A DNA stretch of 64,000 nucleotides from Perlabentimonas sp964490015 (GCA_964490015.1 CAZBBA010000011.1:1-64000); one strand, 5' to 3'; positions 1 to 8,770 are shown, counted from the stretch's first letter. Notes: a model not told the origin generated them from the sequence alone. Translations and numbers: made by a program.

Positions 1-1927
1 GTTGAACTTCGTTGGCAAATTGCTTGCCTACCATGTGCTGCTCGAGTTGAAACTGGATTAGATGACCAATTGGATATGCCGATAGGTAAAGCGGATTGCT
101 AATCATATGGCTGTATACAGCCAAAATAGGCTCATCGGAGCTACCAAAAACGTCGGCGTAGTACTTATTCCAAACATCCTTGGCAATGCTAATGGCTGCC
201 TCTTTTAGCTGTGCCGCGGTGGCATTGGGATTATTGTAAAGCCATCGCCATAGACTTATATCAACTAGCGAAACGCCCATAATTTCGTAGCATTGCCAAA
301 GATTATCGAGAGCAAGAAGGTGATTCTTTTCAGGATTATTATCCTTTATTCCCAGAACATCAAGATCGCGTTTTTGGAAGATAAAGGCCAGCGCCTCGGT
401 GAATGCCGTGTTTGGAAGCCCGTGCATCATGTAGTAATCCACATCGTGGAGTGTAATGGTTTGCTCAACAGTATGACCAAATTCGTGCATGGCGATGTTA
501 AATCCCTTATAATCCATCCCGTTTGCTCCAATACGGGTTCTAAGTAAGGCAATATCGTTACGACCTTCGGCGCCCCAGGCATGGCCTGCGCCCCTACTTC
601 CTTCAACAGCTATTTTTGAGCCAAAAAAGTTGGCTTTCTCCTTGCTCCAGCCCAGCGATGTGAGAATATTTGGAATCTCCTTCTGGAATGCCTCAGCGGA
701 TGAAAAACGTTTTTTTACCGCATTGTCGAGAACCTCAGCCGATATGGTGCTGCGCGATTTAAATCCATCGTACCAGATATCGAAGGGTTGCAGTGGGCGA
801 CCCAGCCTTAGGCTGATGAGTTTTCCTGCATCGCGAACTTGTGCCGACGAGACCAGTTCAACAAAAAGCCGTTCAACATCCTCAACGGGAATCTCGTAGG
901 ATTCTTCAAAACGACGTTGAATAAAGCTAGGCATATTGGGATAAAAATCATCCATCTGCCTAATTACATTGAATAGGTTAAGTGTTTGCTGGTAACGGGT
1001 ATTGGGTTCGGAGTTTAGTTGAACTACTTCACCATCCTTGGAAGTTTCGTTTGAGATAGGCTTCCAGATGTAATCACTTTTGTTAATTACTTTTTCGGGA
1101 ATCGACTGGTCAATAATGCGCTGCATTACCTGATAAATCATCTTTTGTCTTTCTAAACCTCCATCAACATTTGCATACTGTGATTTTATCTCGTCACGAA
1201 GTCCCCAGTGGGTTATTAATTTCATCCCTTCGGGGAAAAGTTGTTGGTTATTTTCGTTGCGGAGGTTGGCCATGTAGATATTGTACTCATCGATGTATGC
1301 ATCGGCATCGGTGCTAATACGCGAATACTTTTGCTGTAACTCAGCAGGTACTCGCGAGGTGAACATATCGCCCATTCGGGCGTAAGCCCACTGCTGGCGA
1401 GTCCAACTTGAACCAAACTCGGTTTTTTCGTCAAGGCTATAGAATGGGAAATTTAGTGCAGTTACAAAGGCAATCTTACTGGTGTACAAATCCTCCGAGA
1501 AGTGTGCCGATACATTAAAGCCCCCAAACATCATGTCGATTGGGGTAATTGGACCCATGTCGAGGTGTAAGGGGCGCATTAAATCTTTGGTTATGCGAAG
1601 CAGATTGCCTTGAAGAACCTCGAAAGCCGTAGATAGTTTTTGGAAAAGTACGTCTAGCTCATCGGCCTGAGCAATAAAGTTTTGCTCGCAGAAAGCCTTG
1701 AACTCTTCAGTCGATCCATCGGTGCATCGCCACAGGTTAGCAACTTGGTTCACTCCGCGTTCAATTCTAAACTCGTTGTCGGAACCATGTTTTTGGGTTA
1801 GTAGGTTGATAGTTTGCTCAACATCTGCTTTTGCAATGGGGCTCCCCTCGGGCCCCTTCTCTGCCTGTTTACACTGTATCATTGTAACGAGAATGGGAAT
1901 GGTTAGTAATACTTTAATCCTTTTCAT
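1..1927 (-). CDS. M3-like zinc metallopeptidase lipoprotein, 3' end outside window
   Basis: The first 642 codons of this gene are present and the C-terminus lies beyond the left edge. The protein starts with a lipoprotein signal ending in the lipobox TMIQC, so it should be anchored in a membrane facing the periplasm. The zinc motif HEFGHTVE sits near residue 481. A glutamate in TEALAF follows 26 residues after the second histidine, the gluzincin arrangement of M2/M3-type oligopeptidases. The long helical N-terminal part fits that fold. The ATG at 1927 lies about 30 bp after a TAnnTTTG box. The peptidase class is clear, but the exact family and substrate are not. Short open frames on the opposite strand are shadows of it. 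Confidence 0.85.
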   Translation of the reverse strand, partial: MKRIKVLLTIPILVTMIQCKQAEKGPEGSPIAKADVEQTINLLTQKHGSDNEFRIERGVNQVANLWRCTDGSTEEFKAFCEQNFIAQADELDVLFQKLSTAFEVLQGNLLRITKDLMRPLHLDMGPITPIDMMFGGFNVSAHFSEDLYTSKIAFVTALNFPFYSLDEKTEFGSSWTRQQWAYARMGDMFTSRVPAELQQKYSRISTDADAYIDEYNIYMANLRNENNQQLFPEGMKLITHWGLRDEIKSQYANVDGGLERQKMIYQVMQRIIDQSIPEKVINKSDYIWKPISNETSKDGEVVQLNSEPNTRYQQTLNLFNVIRQMDDFYPNMPSFIQRRFEESYEIPVEDVERLFVELVSSAQVRDAGKLISLRLGRPLQPFDIWYDGFKSRSTISAEVLDNAVKKRFSSAEAFQKEIPNILTSLGWSKEKANFFGSKIAVEGSRGAGHAWGAEGRNDIALLRTRIGANGMDYKGFNIAMHEFGHTVEQTITLHDVDYYMMHGLPNTAFTEALAFIFQKRDLDVLGIKDNNPEKNHLLALDNLWQCYEIMGVSLVDISLWRWLYNNPNATAAQLKEAAISIAKDVWNKYYADVFGSSDEPILAVYSHMISNPLYLSAYPIGHLIQFQLEQHMVGKQFANEVQ

Positions 1928-1957
1928 AGTTAGGTGCTTTTAGTTATTATACTGATA

Positions 1958-1965
1958 CAAATATA
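1958..1965 (-). promoter_or_regulatory. -7 box TATATTTG of the M3-like peptidase gene
   Basis: TATATTTG on the minus strand matches the Bacteroidota -7 consensus TAnnTTTG and lies 30 bp before the peptidase start. It abuts the stop codon of the upstream aminotransferase gene. No TTTG is seen at the -33 position, so the assignment rests on the -7 box only. Confidence 0.5.
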
Positions 1966-2790
1966 CTATTGAGTTTGTAGATTCTTGGTTGTTAGCTTAT
2001 CGTACAGAATCTGAAGTGAGGTTGTAATTCTGGGTAATTCATTATACTCGTGATCACCAATTTTAGCAATGGGTAGAACCTTGGTCGAAGTACCTGTTAT
2101 AAACGCTCCGTTCATTTCGTAAATTTCTGAGGAGTGGATTGGTCGCTCCTCAAACTTTATGGAATTTTCCCTAGCTAATCGAATAACCATTTTACGCGTT
2201 ATTCCCTCAAGCACTTGCTGTGCGGGTGGGGTAACCAGCAAATCGCCAAATATGGCGAAAAAGTTTGAGCGGCTTCCCTCTGTGATATAACCGTTGGAGT
2301 TAACAAGTAGCATTTCGTGAGTTTGTGACATGCAAATTGCTTTGTCGGCCGATCCTCTTAGCGTTGGATTCTCAAGTTTTACATTGGGATTATGCCTTTC
2401 GATGGGAAGTAGTTCAACCTTTACGCCATATTTATAGGCTTGTTCGCTAGGGTAATGGCTCTCGATAAAGAATGCAAAAAGGTTTTGCCCGTTCTTGTCG
2501 CAGTAAAAATTTATCTTCAAATTCTTCTCACTAACATAATTTGCCTCAAGGAGTTTCTTTACATGTTGGGTTACTTCGCTCTTATTAAAGCATGTAATTT
2601 TCGAAAGGTTTAAAGATTGTTCCAACCTATCGATGTGCTCAATAAGAAAAAGAGGCTTGCCATTTATCACCCTAATTACCTCGTAGAAAATCTTTAGAGC
2701 ATCATCAAGTTCGATATTGGCATTCTGCGTACTCTTTAGCAGGCTATTATGGAGATATAACGCTTCGGTCTTGTCGATATTAATTCTCAT
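1966..2790 (-). CDS. Aminotransferase class IV (BCAT/aminodeoxychorismate lyase fold)
   Basis: This 274-residue protein has the fold-type IV PLP enzyme pattern. The motif EGSRSNFF (Glu171) binds the cofactor pyridine ring. Lys138 lies 33 residues before it, the spacing of the Schiff-base lysine in this family. The family includes branched-chain and D-amino acid aminotransferases and 4-amino-4-deoxychorismate lyase (PabC, folate synthesis). The short length and single-copy context do not decide between them. The start is an ATG. The gene points the same way as the downstream peptidase, with a separate promoter between them. Confidence 0.85.
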   Translation of the reverse strand: MRINIDKTEALYLHNSLLKSTQNANIELDDALKIFYEVIRVINGKPLFLIEHIDRLEQSLNLSKITCFNKSEVTQHVKKLLEANYVSEKNLKINFYCDKNGQNLFAFFIESHYPSEQAYKYGVKVELLPIERHNPNVKLENPTLRGSADKAICMSQTHEMLLVNSNGYITEGSRSNFFAIFGDLLVTPPAQQVLEGITRKMVIRLARENSIKFEERPIHSSEIYEMNGAFITGTSTKVLPIAKIGDHEYNELPRITTSLQILYDKLTTKNLQTQ

Positions 2791-2999
2791 TGTTCAACGA
2801 AAAGCAATTGGTTTTTAAAATATTGCACTACTCTAAGCTGCGATGTTATTAGGTGGTTTGATTACATTTCATGTCCAAAAAGCTTGCTCTTAAGTAATAA
2901 GATTTATTAAATGAAGCATACCGGAAAATAGCAAAGCAAAAACCGTTGAATAGAAGTTCCGGATTGAGTTAATAATTCTAAAAAGTTGTGTTATAGCTG

Positions 3000-4148
3000 T
3001 CACATTATATTTGAGTAGTGTTCCTGCAGGATATTGGTGATTAATGGGCTGTAAAAATATCTGAAAAAGTTTGACCTATTGGGTGCGTTAAATCGATATA
3101 AGAAGTGATTAAACCTGCTCCCACCCAAAATTTTTGCAGTCCAGAGCTGTGCTGGATTCTCGGCAAAATCGCCGCAGAAATAGAAATATTTGCCGGGTTC
3201 TCCCCCCTCAATAATGGCCGGGAACTGGCTACTCAATCCCATTCTCGTGAGGGTTTCTTCGCCCAGTTGGGTAACATCTAGTTTAAATTCAGAATGAACG
3301 GCATTTTGGAGCGGATTAATAAACTCGAACCATTGTTCAAAGGGTATACTTTGTTTTATCTCAAAACGGGTTAACGCTTCATTGGTCGAAATTGCAAGTG
3401 GAAGAGATGAATGTAAATGTACTCCCTCCACCAGAATTTCAATCATGCCATCGTTATTTAAAAGTACAATTCCTGGTTTATCATTTGGCCAAGCCCCCAT
3501 GTGTTGCGATTCAAACAGGTTTTTCATCCAAGGCGGGGGGCCGCTTGAGTCTTCGGTGTCGAGTGTGGGGAAGTATCGCCCAGACCAACCACTCCACGAT
3601 ATTCCCAGCAATTCCTCGGTTTTGCTTCTCACTAAGGCATTTGTGGGGGAGCTAAAAATGTTGTACTCCCCAATTACCAGTTTTCCGGTTTCGAGCATCC
3701 TTTTCATCAACAGGAAATCGTTCTGATTTAATCCTCCATAAATCTTTTGCGAACTTATAGGTTTCGATCGACCCTTGTACCACTCAAATGAATGTACCCC
3801 ATAGCAATCAGCATAGTATGCTACATCGTATATTGCAGCGTAGGTATCCACCTCGTTAATCCTAATACTTCTAAAATCGAAAGCCTCTTTTTTTATGTCG
3901 ATAGGAAAGAATCCGAAGTAGTCCTCGGTGTTGGAGTACGATTTCAGATTGGGCAAGACAAATCGATTCGAATTTAATATCCAAACCAACGATTTGTGTT
4001 CGGGTCTATCGGATCGGGTAACTGTTTTATCAAGGATATATACATTTAGGATTTGCTTCTCCTTTAACCTCCAACCAATATGCAGTCCGAGTAATGCCAG
4101 AAGAATTGTAGTAGCAATAATCGCCAGTATAACAACAACTTTCTTCAT
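3000..4148 (-). CDS. Membrane-anchored protein of unknown function
   Basis: I do not recognise a family with certainty. The start is taken as the ATG at 4148, because the frame further upstream opens only with TTG. From there the protein begins with KK and a single hydrophobic segment (about residues 5-25), so it is probably an N-terminally anchored periplasmic protein of about 382 residues. The middle part contains YGGLNQNDF and KLVIGEYNIFSSPT, which resemble class I glutamine amidotransferase-like sensor domains found in some envelope proteins; this is only a suggestion. The window shows no clear operon partner. Confidence 0.7.
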   Translation of the reverse strand: MKKVVVILAIIATTILLALLGLHIGWRLKEKQILNVYILDKTVTRSDRPEHKSLVWILNSNRFVLPNLKSYSNTEDYFGFFPIDIKKEAFDFRSIRINEVDTYAAIYDVAYYADCYGVHSFEWYKGRSKPISSQKIYGGLNQNDFLLMKRMLETGKLVIGEYNIFSSPTNALVRSKTEELLGISWSGWSGRYFPTLDTEDSSGPPPWMKNLFESQHMGAWPNDKPGIVLLNNDGMIEILVEGVHLHSSLPLAISTNEALTRFEIKQSIPFEQWFEFINPLQNAVHSEFKLDVTQLGEETLTRMGLSSQFPAIIEGGEPGKYFYFCGDFAENPAQLWTAKILGGSRFNHFLYRFNAPNRSNFFRYFYSPLITNILQEHYSNIM

Positions 4149-4482
4149 TAGAAATGATTTAATCACCAAAGTAAATTGGTTGTTATTTTCACTCTAAATT
4201 TACAACAATTATCTGAACAGCCCAAGTTGAAGCCTTCATATTTCTTTGCTTTGGTAATGCTTCAGTTGGTTGAGGGATAAAAAGAGTGGGGTAATCCGAG
4301 GTCTATTCTTCCACAAGTTGGGGAGAAAAAAGTATCTCGGAGGTGGAGTTTAGGTAAGAATTATTGTCCCTATTATTTTAATGGCAACAATATGAGAGAG
4401 ATATGAATTATGGGGCGTTTTTGGCATGGTTTTTATAATTTAACATATCAAGTGTTCCCCAACAACACGATTACAATAAATA

Positions 4483-4593
4483 GGCTGCAAACACCAGCAG
4501 CCAGGTTGCCCAGGTCATCCAATGTCAGCCAAGCATGTTTGTCCAACCAATTTCAAGTCCCAGATTCACATAGGATCTGGGCAACCTTTTTTT
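4483..4593 (+). ncRNA. Candidate structured non-coding RNA with intrinsic terminator
   Basis: In a 520 bp gap between genes, two helices lie directly next to each other. GGCTGC (4483-4488) pairs with GCAGCC (4497-4502). An 11 bp stem, AGGTTGCCCAG (4503-4513) with CTGGGCAACCT (4577-4587), follows immediately. Seven T (4587-4593) end it as in an intrinsic terminator. A competing 7 bp hairpin (4559-4565 with 4575-4581) shares the terminator arm, so two folds are possible. The element is about 105 nt, the size range of 6S-Flavo RNAs, but no family match can be confirmed. A 61-residue frame across it has no coding character. Confidence 0.5.
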
Positions 4594-4612
4594 AGTAGGT
4601 GTCTATATAATT

Positions 4613-4646
4613 AAGGGGTTAAACTTCGAGCGAAGTTTAACCCCTT
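4613..4646 (-). terminator. Long perfect hairpin downstream of the STAS gene
   Basis: A perfect inverted repeat has 16-base arms (4613-4628 and 4631-4646) with only two bases between them. It lies about 45 bp beyond the STAS stop codon and probably ends that transcript, possibly also reading from the left. The flanking T tracts are poor on both sides. Confidence 0.6.
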
Positions 4647-4690
4647 AGTTGTTTAGATTTAGTACGATTTATCAAGCCTGCATCCTACGC

Positions 4691-5026
4691 CTAGAAGGAT
4701 TTTAAGCAATCCTCTAGATTATTACGTATATCGAAAACGGTTTGAAGTTGGAGTAATCTTACAAGCTCCATTACATCGGGAGCAATGCTGCAAAGTTTTA
4801 GCTGGGCGCTATTGCTTTTAGCTGTACGGAGAACTGATAAAAGTGAACCAAATCCGGAACTATCTATATAATCAACTCCAGCTAAGTCGATCACAATTTT
4901 CATGCTTGGCGAATCGATTAATTTCGCCATCTCGATCTTGAATTTTTGGGAGATTGCGGCGTTCAACTTGTTATCAGTTTCAAAGGAAACTACAAGTACT
5001 TCGTTTATTTTCTGAATGTTTAGCAT
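4691..5026 (-). CDS. STAS-domain anti-sigma factor antagonist
   Basis: The 111-residue protein is a single STAS domain. It carries DYIDSSGFGSLL, in which the second serine is the position phosphorylated by partner kinases in the SpoIIAA/RsbV family. Proteins of this type bind an anti-sigma kinase or act in phosphorelay switching. The gene lies 12 bp downstream of an Hpt-domain gene and is probably cotranscribed with it. No cognate kinase or anti-sigma factor lies within the window, so the partner must be elsewhere. Family assignment is confident; the regulated process is unknown. Confidence 0.9.
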   Translation of the reverse strand: MLNIQKINEVLVVSFETDNKLNAAISQKFKIEMAKLIDSPSMKIVIDLAGVDYIDSSGFGSLLSVLRTAKSNSAQLKLCSIAPDVMELVRLLQLQTVFDIRNNLEDCLKSF

Positions 5027-5038
5027 GGCTAATTGTTT

Positions 5039-5392
5039 TTATTGTCGGTTTAGGTAACTATTAAGTTCTGCTATTGCACTTTGGCTTATGGCTTTAAACT
5101 GTCCAATCAACTCTGGGCAGGAGTTACTCTTATCTTCCTCCTTGGCGCTATTCTCTAACTCTTTCATCTTAGCTGCCAAATGGCAAATTCCTAGGGTAGC
5201 AGCACTACCCTTTATCTTATGTGCCAATTTGCTAAGCGATATAAAGTCTTTACTAGCATACAAAATCTCCAGCTGTTCTGCAAATATGGGAGCCTGACGA
5301 GTAAACAACTGCAGCAGATCACGAATAAGGGCTTTATTCCCGCATGAAATCTCATCTAGGATGTTTGTGTCTATTTGTTGATATTCTTTCAA
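5039..5392 (-). CDS. Hpt (histidine phosphotransfer) domain protein
   Basis: This small helical protein contains LAHKIKGSAATLG, the Hpt signature with the phospho-accepting histidine. It passes phosphate between a hybrid kinase and a response regulator. The frame can be extended upstream to a TTG at 5467, but a TATATTTG promoter box (5449-5456) lies inside that extension. The real start is therefore downstream; the TTG at 5392 is the only plausible in-frame candidate and gives about 117 residues. This start is uncertain. The gene overlaps no neighbour and is followed after 12 bp by the STAS gene, so the two may form one signalling module. Confidence 0.75.
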   Translation of the reverse strand: MKEYQQIDTNILDEISCGNKALIRDLLQLFTRQAPIFAEQLEILYASKDFISLSKLAHKIKGSAATLGICHLAAKMKELENSAKEEDKSNSCPELIGQFKAISQSAIAELNSYLNRQ

Positions 5393-5448
5393 CTTACAAA
5401 TCGAGTTTTGGTTGCCACTGTTTTCAGTTTGTTTATTTAAAGCATAGA

Positions 5449-5456
5449 CAAATATA
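5449..5456 (-). promoter_or_regulatory. -7 box TATATTTG of the Hpt-STAS operon
   Basis: TATATTTG on the minus strand fits TAnnTTTG. It falls inside the longest possible Hpt reading frame and so argues for the shorter start at 5392. Confidence 0.5.
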
Positions 5457-5555
5457 GCAAAAATCAATTAAACAAGAACCAAAACCTTCTCCCAATATTG
5501 CAAAAAACGCTGTTGCATAACAATGTGTATATGCCCCATATTTGTGGGTTATCGA

Positions 5556-5587
5556 ATTGGCTATTATCAAAATTTGCCTTAGGTTTG
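5556..5587 (+). promoter_or_regulatory. gcvT promoter
   Basis: ATTG (5556-5559) is followed after 20 bp by TAGGTTTG (5580-5587), the standard Bacteroidota -33/-7 pair. Transcription would begin about 45 bp before the gcvT ATG. Confidence 0.65.
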
Positions 5588-5635
5588 TAGAAAAATTATC
5601 CGGTTTCCTCATTTTAAGTTAAATATCTTAAAGCA

Positions 5636-6739
5636 ATGAAAAATACACCTTTCACTAAGTTTCATATCGAGTTTGGGGCAAAAATGGTTCCCTTTGCTGG
5701 CTACAATATGCCCATTGAGTACACGGGTATCAACGATGAGCATGTTACCGTGCGGGAGAAGGTTGGCGTATTCGATGTATCCCACATGGGCGAGGTTTGG
5801 GTAAAAGGCCCTAACGCTTTGGCATTTATTCAGTTCATAACTTCTAACGATGCAGCGGCTCTGGTTGATGGTAAGGTACAGTACTCTTGCTTCCCCAATG
5901 GCAAGGGCGGTATTGTCGACGATCTTTTGGTTTACCGTGTTGATGCTGAGACATATCTTTTGGTAATTAATGCTGCCAATGTTGAAAAGGATTGGAACTG
6001 GATGTGTAGCCACGCAGCCAAGTTTAACCTAACTATTGGTAAGGAACTATACAATGCCTCCGATGAGATTGCCCAGCTGGCTGTACAAGGCCCATTAGCC
6101 CTTAAGGCTATGCAAAAACTTACCAGCGAATCGGTTGAGGATATGGAATACTATACCTTCAAAAAGTTAGAATTTGCCGGTGTTAAGGATGTAATCTTCT
6201 CGACCACAGGCTATACGGGCGCTGGAGGCTGCGAAATTTACTGCGCCAACCAGGATGCCGATAAGATCTGGAAGGCAGTTTTTGAGGCTGGTGCTGAGTT
6301 TGGCATTAAACCCATAGGCCTTGGTGCCCGCGATACCCTTCGCCTCGAAATGGGTTTCTGCTTATACGGAAACGATATAAACGATACCACTTCGCCACTT
6401 GAGGCTGGTTTAGCATGGATTACAAAGTTTGTCGATCATAAAGATTTTATCGATAAACAGTATATGCTCGACTTAAAAGCCGGAGGGCTTAAGCGCAAGC
6501 TGGTAGGTTTCGAGATGATTGATCGTGGAATTCCTCGTCAACACTACGAGATAGTTGATGAGCAGGGTGAGGTTATTGGTGAGGTTACATCTGGTACCAT
6601 GTCGCCCATGATGAAAGTTGGAATTGGAATGGGTTACGTTCTGTCACAGTATGCCAAAGCCGACACAGAGATTTACATCAATATCCGTAATAAAAATCTA
6701 AAGGCTAAGGTGGTAAAACTTCCCATCTACAAGAAGTAG
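5636..6739 (+). CDS. gcvT: Aminomethyltransferase, glycine cleavage system T protein
   Basis: The 367-residue protein matches GcvT over its full normal length. It transfers the aminomethyl group from H-protein lipoate to tetrahydrofolate, releasing ammonia and 5,10-methylene-THF, in the cytoplasm. Recognisable segments are GVFDVSHMGE near the N-terminus, TGYTGAGGCEIY in the middle, LGARDTLRLEMG and a C-terminal GEVTSGTMSP block. Downstream are comB and the serine genes serC-serA, so glycine, serine and one-carbon metabolism lie side by side, though separated by terminators. The other glycine cleavage subunits are not in the window. Confidence 0.96.
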   Translation: MKNTPFTKFHIEFGAKMVPFAGYNMPIEYTGINDEHVTVREKVGVFDVSHMGEVWVKGPNALAFIQFITSNDAAALVDGKVQYSCFPNGKGGIVDDLLVYRVDAETYLLVINAANVEKDWNWMCSHAAKFNLTIGKELYNASDEIAQLAVQGPLALKAMQKLTSESVEDMEYYTFKKLEFAGVKDVIFSTTGYTGAGGCEIYCANQDADKIWKAVFEAGAEFGIKPIGLGARDTLRLEMGFCLYGNDINDTTSPLEAGLAWITKFVDHKDFIDKQYMLDLKAGGLKRKLVGFEMIDRGIPRQHYEIVDEQGEVIGEVTSGTMSPMMKVGIGMGYVLSQYAKADTEIYINIRNKNLKAKVVKLPIYKK

Positions 6740-6761
6740 ATTTTGTAAATAGTTCAAATAT

Positions 6762-6810
6762 AAGGTGTAAGGATAGATTGCTATGTTTGTCTTTGCACCT
6801 TAATTTTTTT
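6762..6810 (+). terminator. gcvT terminator with a -7 box in its loop
   Basis: An 11-base arm (6762-6772) pairs with 6791-6801, including two G-U pairs, and is followed by seven T (6804-6810), 8 bp before comB. The 18-base loop contains TATGTTTG (6782-6789), a match to the -7 consensus that could start comB transcription. The hairpin may thus both end gcvT messages and host the comB promoter. Confidence 0.55.
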
Positions 6811-6818
6811 AGATAATA

Positions 6819-7538
6819 ATGGAAAAAAGGAAGATTGAGGTGTGCTTTACTCCTCAGAATATTCAGTACTTCGAATCTCAGAATGCCCATGTGGTAGTGG
6901 TTGATATCCTTAGGGCAACCTCGGCTATATGCGCAGCTTTTGCAAATGGGGCAAAGGCCGTAATTCCCGTACCGTCGGTTGAGGATGCGCGTGTGGCCAA
7001 GGAGAATGGCTATATCGTAGCCGCTGAGCGCGATGGCCAAAAGTTAGATTTTGCCGATTTCGGTAACTCACCGTTTAACTTTACTGCCGATACTATAGCT
7101 GGTAAAGAGGTTGCATATAGCACTACCAATGGAACTCAGGCAATTATTAAAGCATCGGGGGGGCTATCGGTAGTAGTTGCATCATTTATTAACCTCAGCG
7201 CGGTTGCTCAATGGCTTATTGAGAGACAAACGGGCGATATTTTAATTCTTTGCGCTGGCTGGAAAGGTAAGTTTTGCATCGAGGATAGTCTTTTTGCCGG
7301 AGCCCTGGCTGAGCAACTCCTAGCGTTGGAAACCTTCTATACTAAGTGCGATTCTACTCATGCTGCCATGCAGCTGTGGGGTATTGCCAAGGGCGATTTA
7401 GTTGCGTATCGCGAATGTATTGCACAACGACATCGTTTAAAAAAACTTGGCCTTGATGATGTGCTAGATTACTGCTTTACCCCAGATACGTCATCGGTAG
7501 TGCCAATTCTTAAGGATGGGAAGCTAATAGCTCAATAG
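6819..7538 (+). CDS. comB: 2-phosphosulfolactate phosphatase family protein
   Basis: This 239-residue protein belongs to the ComB family, with the N-terminal VVVDILRATSAICAAFANGA, AERDGQKLDFADFGNSP and YSTTNGTQA blocks. In methanogens ComB hydrolyses 2-phosphosulfolactate to sulfolactate during coenzyme M synthesis and needs Mg2+. Homologues are common in bacteria that do not make coenzyme M, so the substrate here is not certain. No comA, comC or sulfonate genes lie in the window. It starts with ATG 18 bp after the T tract of the upstream hairpin. Confidence 0.88.
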   Translation: MEKRKIEVCFTPQNIQYFESQNAHVVVVDILRATSAICAAFANGAKAVIPVPSVEDARVAKENGYIVAAERDGQKLDFADFGNSPFNFTADTIAGKEVAYSTTNGTQAIIKASGGLSVVVASFINLSAVAQWLIERQTGDILILCAGWKGKFCIEDSLFAGALAEQLLALETFYTKCDSTHAAMQLWGIAKGDLVAYRECIAQRHRLKKLGLDDVLDYCFTPDTSSVVPILKDGKLIAQ

Positions 7539-7687
7539 TATTTGCATTAAATTATCATCACATCGTTACTTATTATTCCCATGATTTCTGCTTTATATCA
7601 TTTGTTAATCATTAGGAAAAGTTAAAAATAAGTTAGAAATTTGACGCTAAATAACCAATTTGTGTAACAGTTTAAAACTTGATACTT

Positions 7688-8770
7688 ATGAAGAAGCATA
7701 ATTTTAATGCAGGCCCTTGCATTCTCCCCAAACCAGCCATAGAGGCAACCATTGAGGCAATCCGCGATTTTGATAACACTGGGATTGGTATTCTTGAAAT
7801 CTCTCACCGTACTCCAGGTTGGGAGCGAATTATGGCCGAAACTGAGCAACTTTGGAGAGACCTGCTCAACATCCCCGATAACTATGCCGTTCTATTCCTT
7901 GGTGGTGGAGCATCTACCCAATTCTACACTCTAGCAGCCAACTTCTTGAATAAGAAAGCTGCTTACCTCGAAACTGGTGTTTGGGCAAAAAAAGCGATTA
8001 AGGAAGCCAAGTTCTACGGCGAGGTTGAGGTTGTTGCCTCTTCGGCCGATAAGAACTACTCGTATATCCCCAAGGGATACACAATTCCTGCCGATGCCGA
8101 TTACTTCCACATTACCACCAATAATACTATCTACGGAACCGAAATTAAGGAGGATATCGATTGCCCTGTAAATCTTGTGGCCGATATGAGCTCCGATGTT
8201 ATGAGCCGCCCCGTTGATATCAAAAAGTATGCTTTAATATATGGTGGAGCTCAGAAAAATGTTGGTCCTGCTGGTGTTACCTTTGTAATTGTTCGCAAGG
8301 ATCTATTAGCCCAAATCCAACGAAAGCTCCCCACCATGGTAAACTACAATACCCATGTTGGAGCTGAGGCAAAGGATAATTCCATGTTCAACACTCCTCC
8401 AGTACTCCCAATTTTTGTTATGAACGAGACCCTAAAGTGGGTTAAGTCGCTGGGAGGTGTTGCCGCTATGCACAAGATTAACAACCAGAAAGCCGATCTG
8501 CTTTACGGTGAAATCGATAGAAATAAGATGTTTGTAGGAACAGCTGCCAAAGAGGATCGTTCAATTATGAACGTTTGCTTTGTAATGGCTGATCAGTACA
8601 AGGACAAGGAAGCTGACTTTATGGATTTTGCCAAGAAAGCCGGAATGGTTGGAATAAAGGGACACCGCTCGGTGGGTGGTTTCCGCGCTTCTATCTACAA
8701 TGCTTGCCCCGTTGAAAGCGTGCAGGCACTTGTTGACTGTATGAAAGAATTCGAAAAGCTTAATGCTTAA
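7688..8770 (+). CDS. serC: Phosphoserine aminotransferase
   Basis: SerC converts 3-phosphohydroxypyruvate and glutamate to phosphoserine and also acts in PLP synthesis. The protein starts MKKHNFNAGPCILP, the typical SerC N-terminus, and has the cofactor lysine in YGGAQKNVGPAG near residue 187. It is about 360 residues long, normal for the family. The ATG at 7688 is preferred over a TTG nine bases upstream. A terminator lies 15 bp downstream, then serA. Assignment is firm. Confidence 0.97.
   Translation: MKKHNFNAGPCILPKPAIEATIEAIRDFDNTGIGILEISHRTPGWERIMAETEQLWRDLLNIPDNYAVLFLGGGASTQFYTLAANFLNKKAAYLETGVWAKKAIKEAKFYGEVEVVASSADKNYSYIPKGYTIPADADYFHITTNNTIYGTEIKEDIDCPVNLVADMSSDVMSRPVDIKKYALIYGGAQKNVGPAGVTFVIVRKDLLAQIQRKLPTMVNYNTHVGAEAKDNSMFNTPPVLPIFVMNETLKWVKSLGGVAAMHKINNQKADLLYGEIDRNKMFVGTAAKEDRSIMNVCFVMADQYKDKEADFMDFAKKAGMVGIKGHRSVGGFRASIYNACPVESVQALVDCMKEFEKLNA

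Noticed and set aside
293..1943. Several open frames on the plus strand and one on the minus strand (1222-1434)
   Set aside because: They lie within the M3-like peptidase gene in other frames. That gene runs off the left edge and has clear signal, zinc motif and codon structure.
4421..4436. Sequence TTGGCATGGTTTTTAT resembling a sigma-54 promoter
   Set aside because: The -24 part fits (TTGGCA), but the -12 GC is absent, so it cannot be supported.
4410..4595. 61-residue open frame
   Set aside because: It spans the structured RNA candidate and terminator, and its translation has no recognisable features.
5609..6013. 134-residue minus-strand frame within gcvT
   Set aside because: It is a shadow of gcvT, which is certain.
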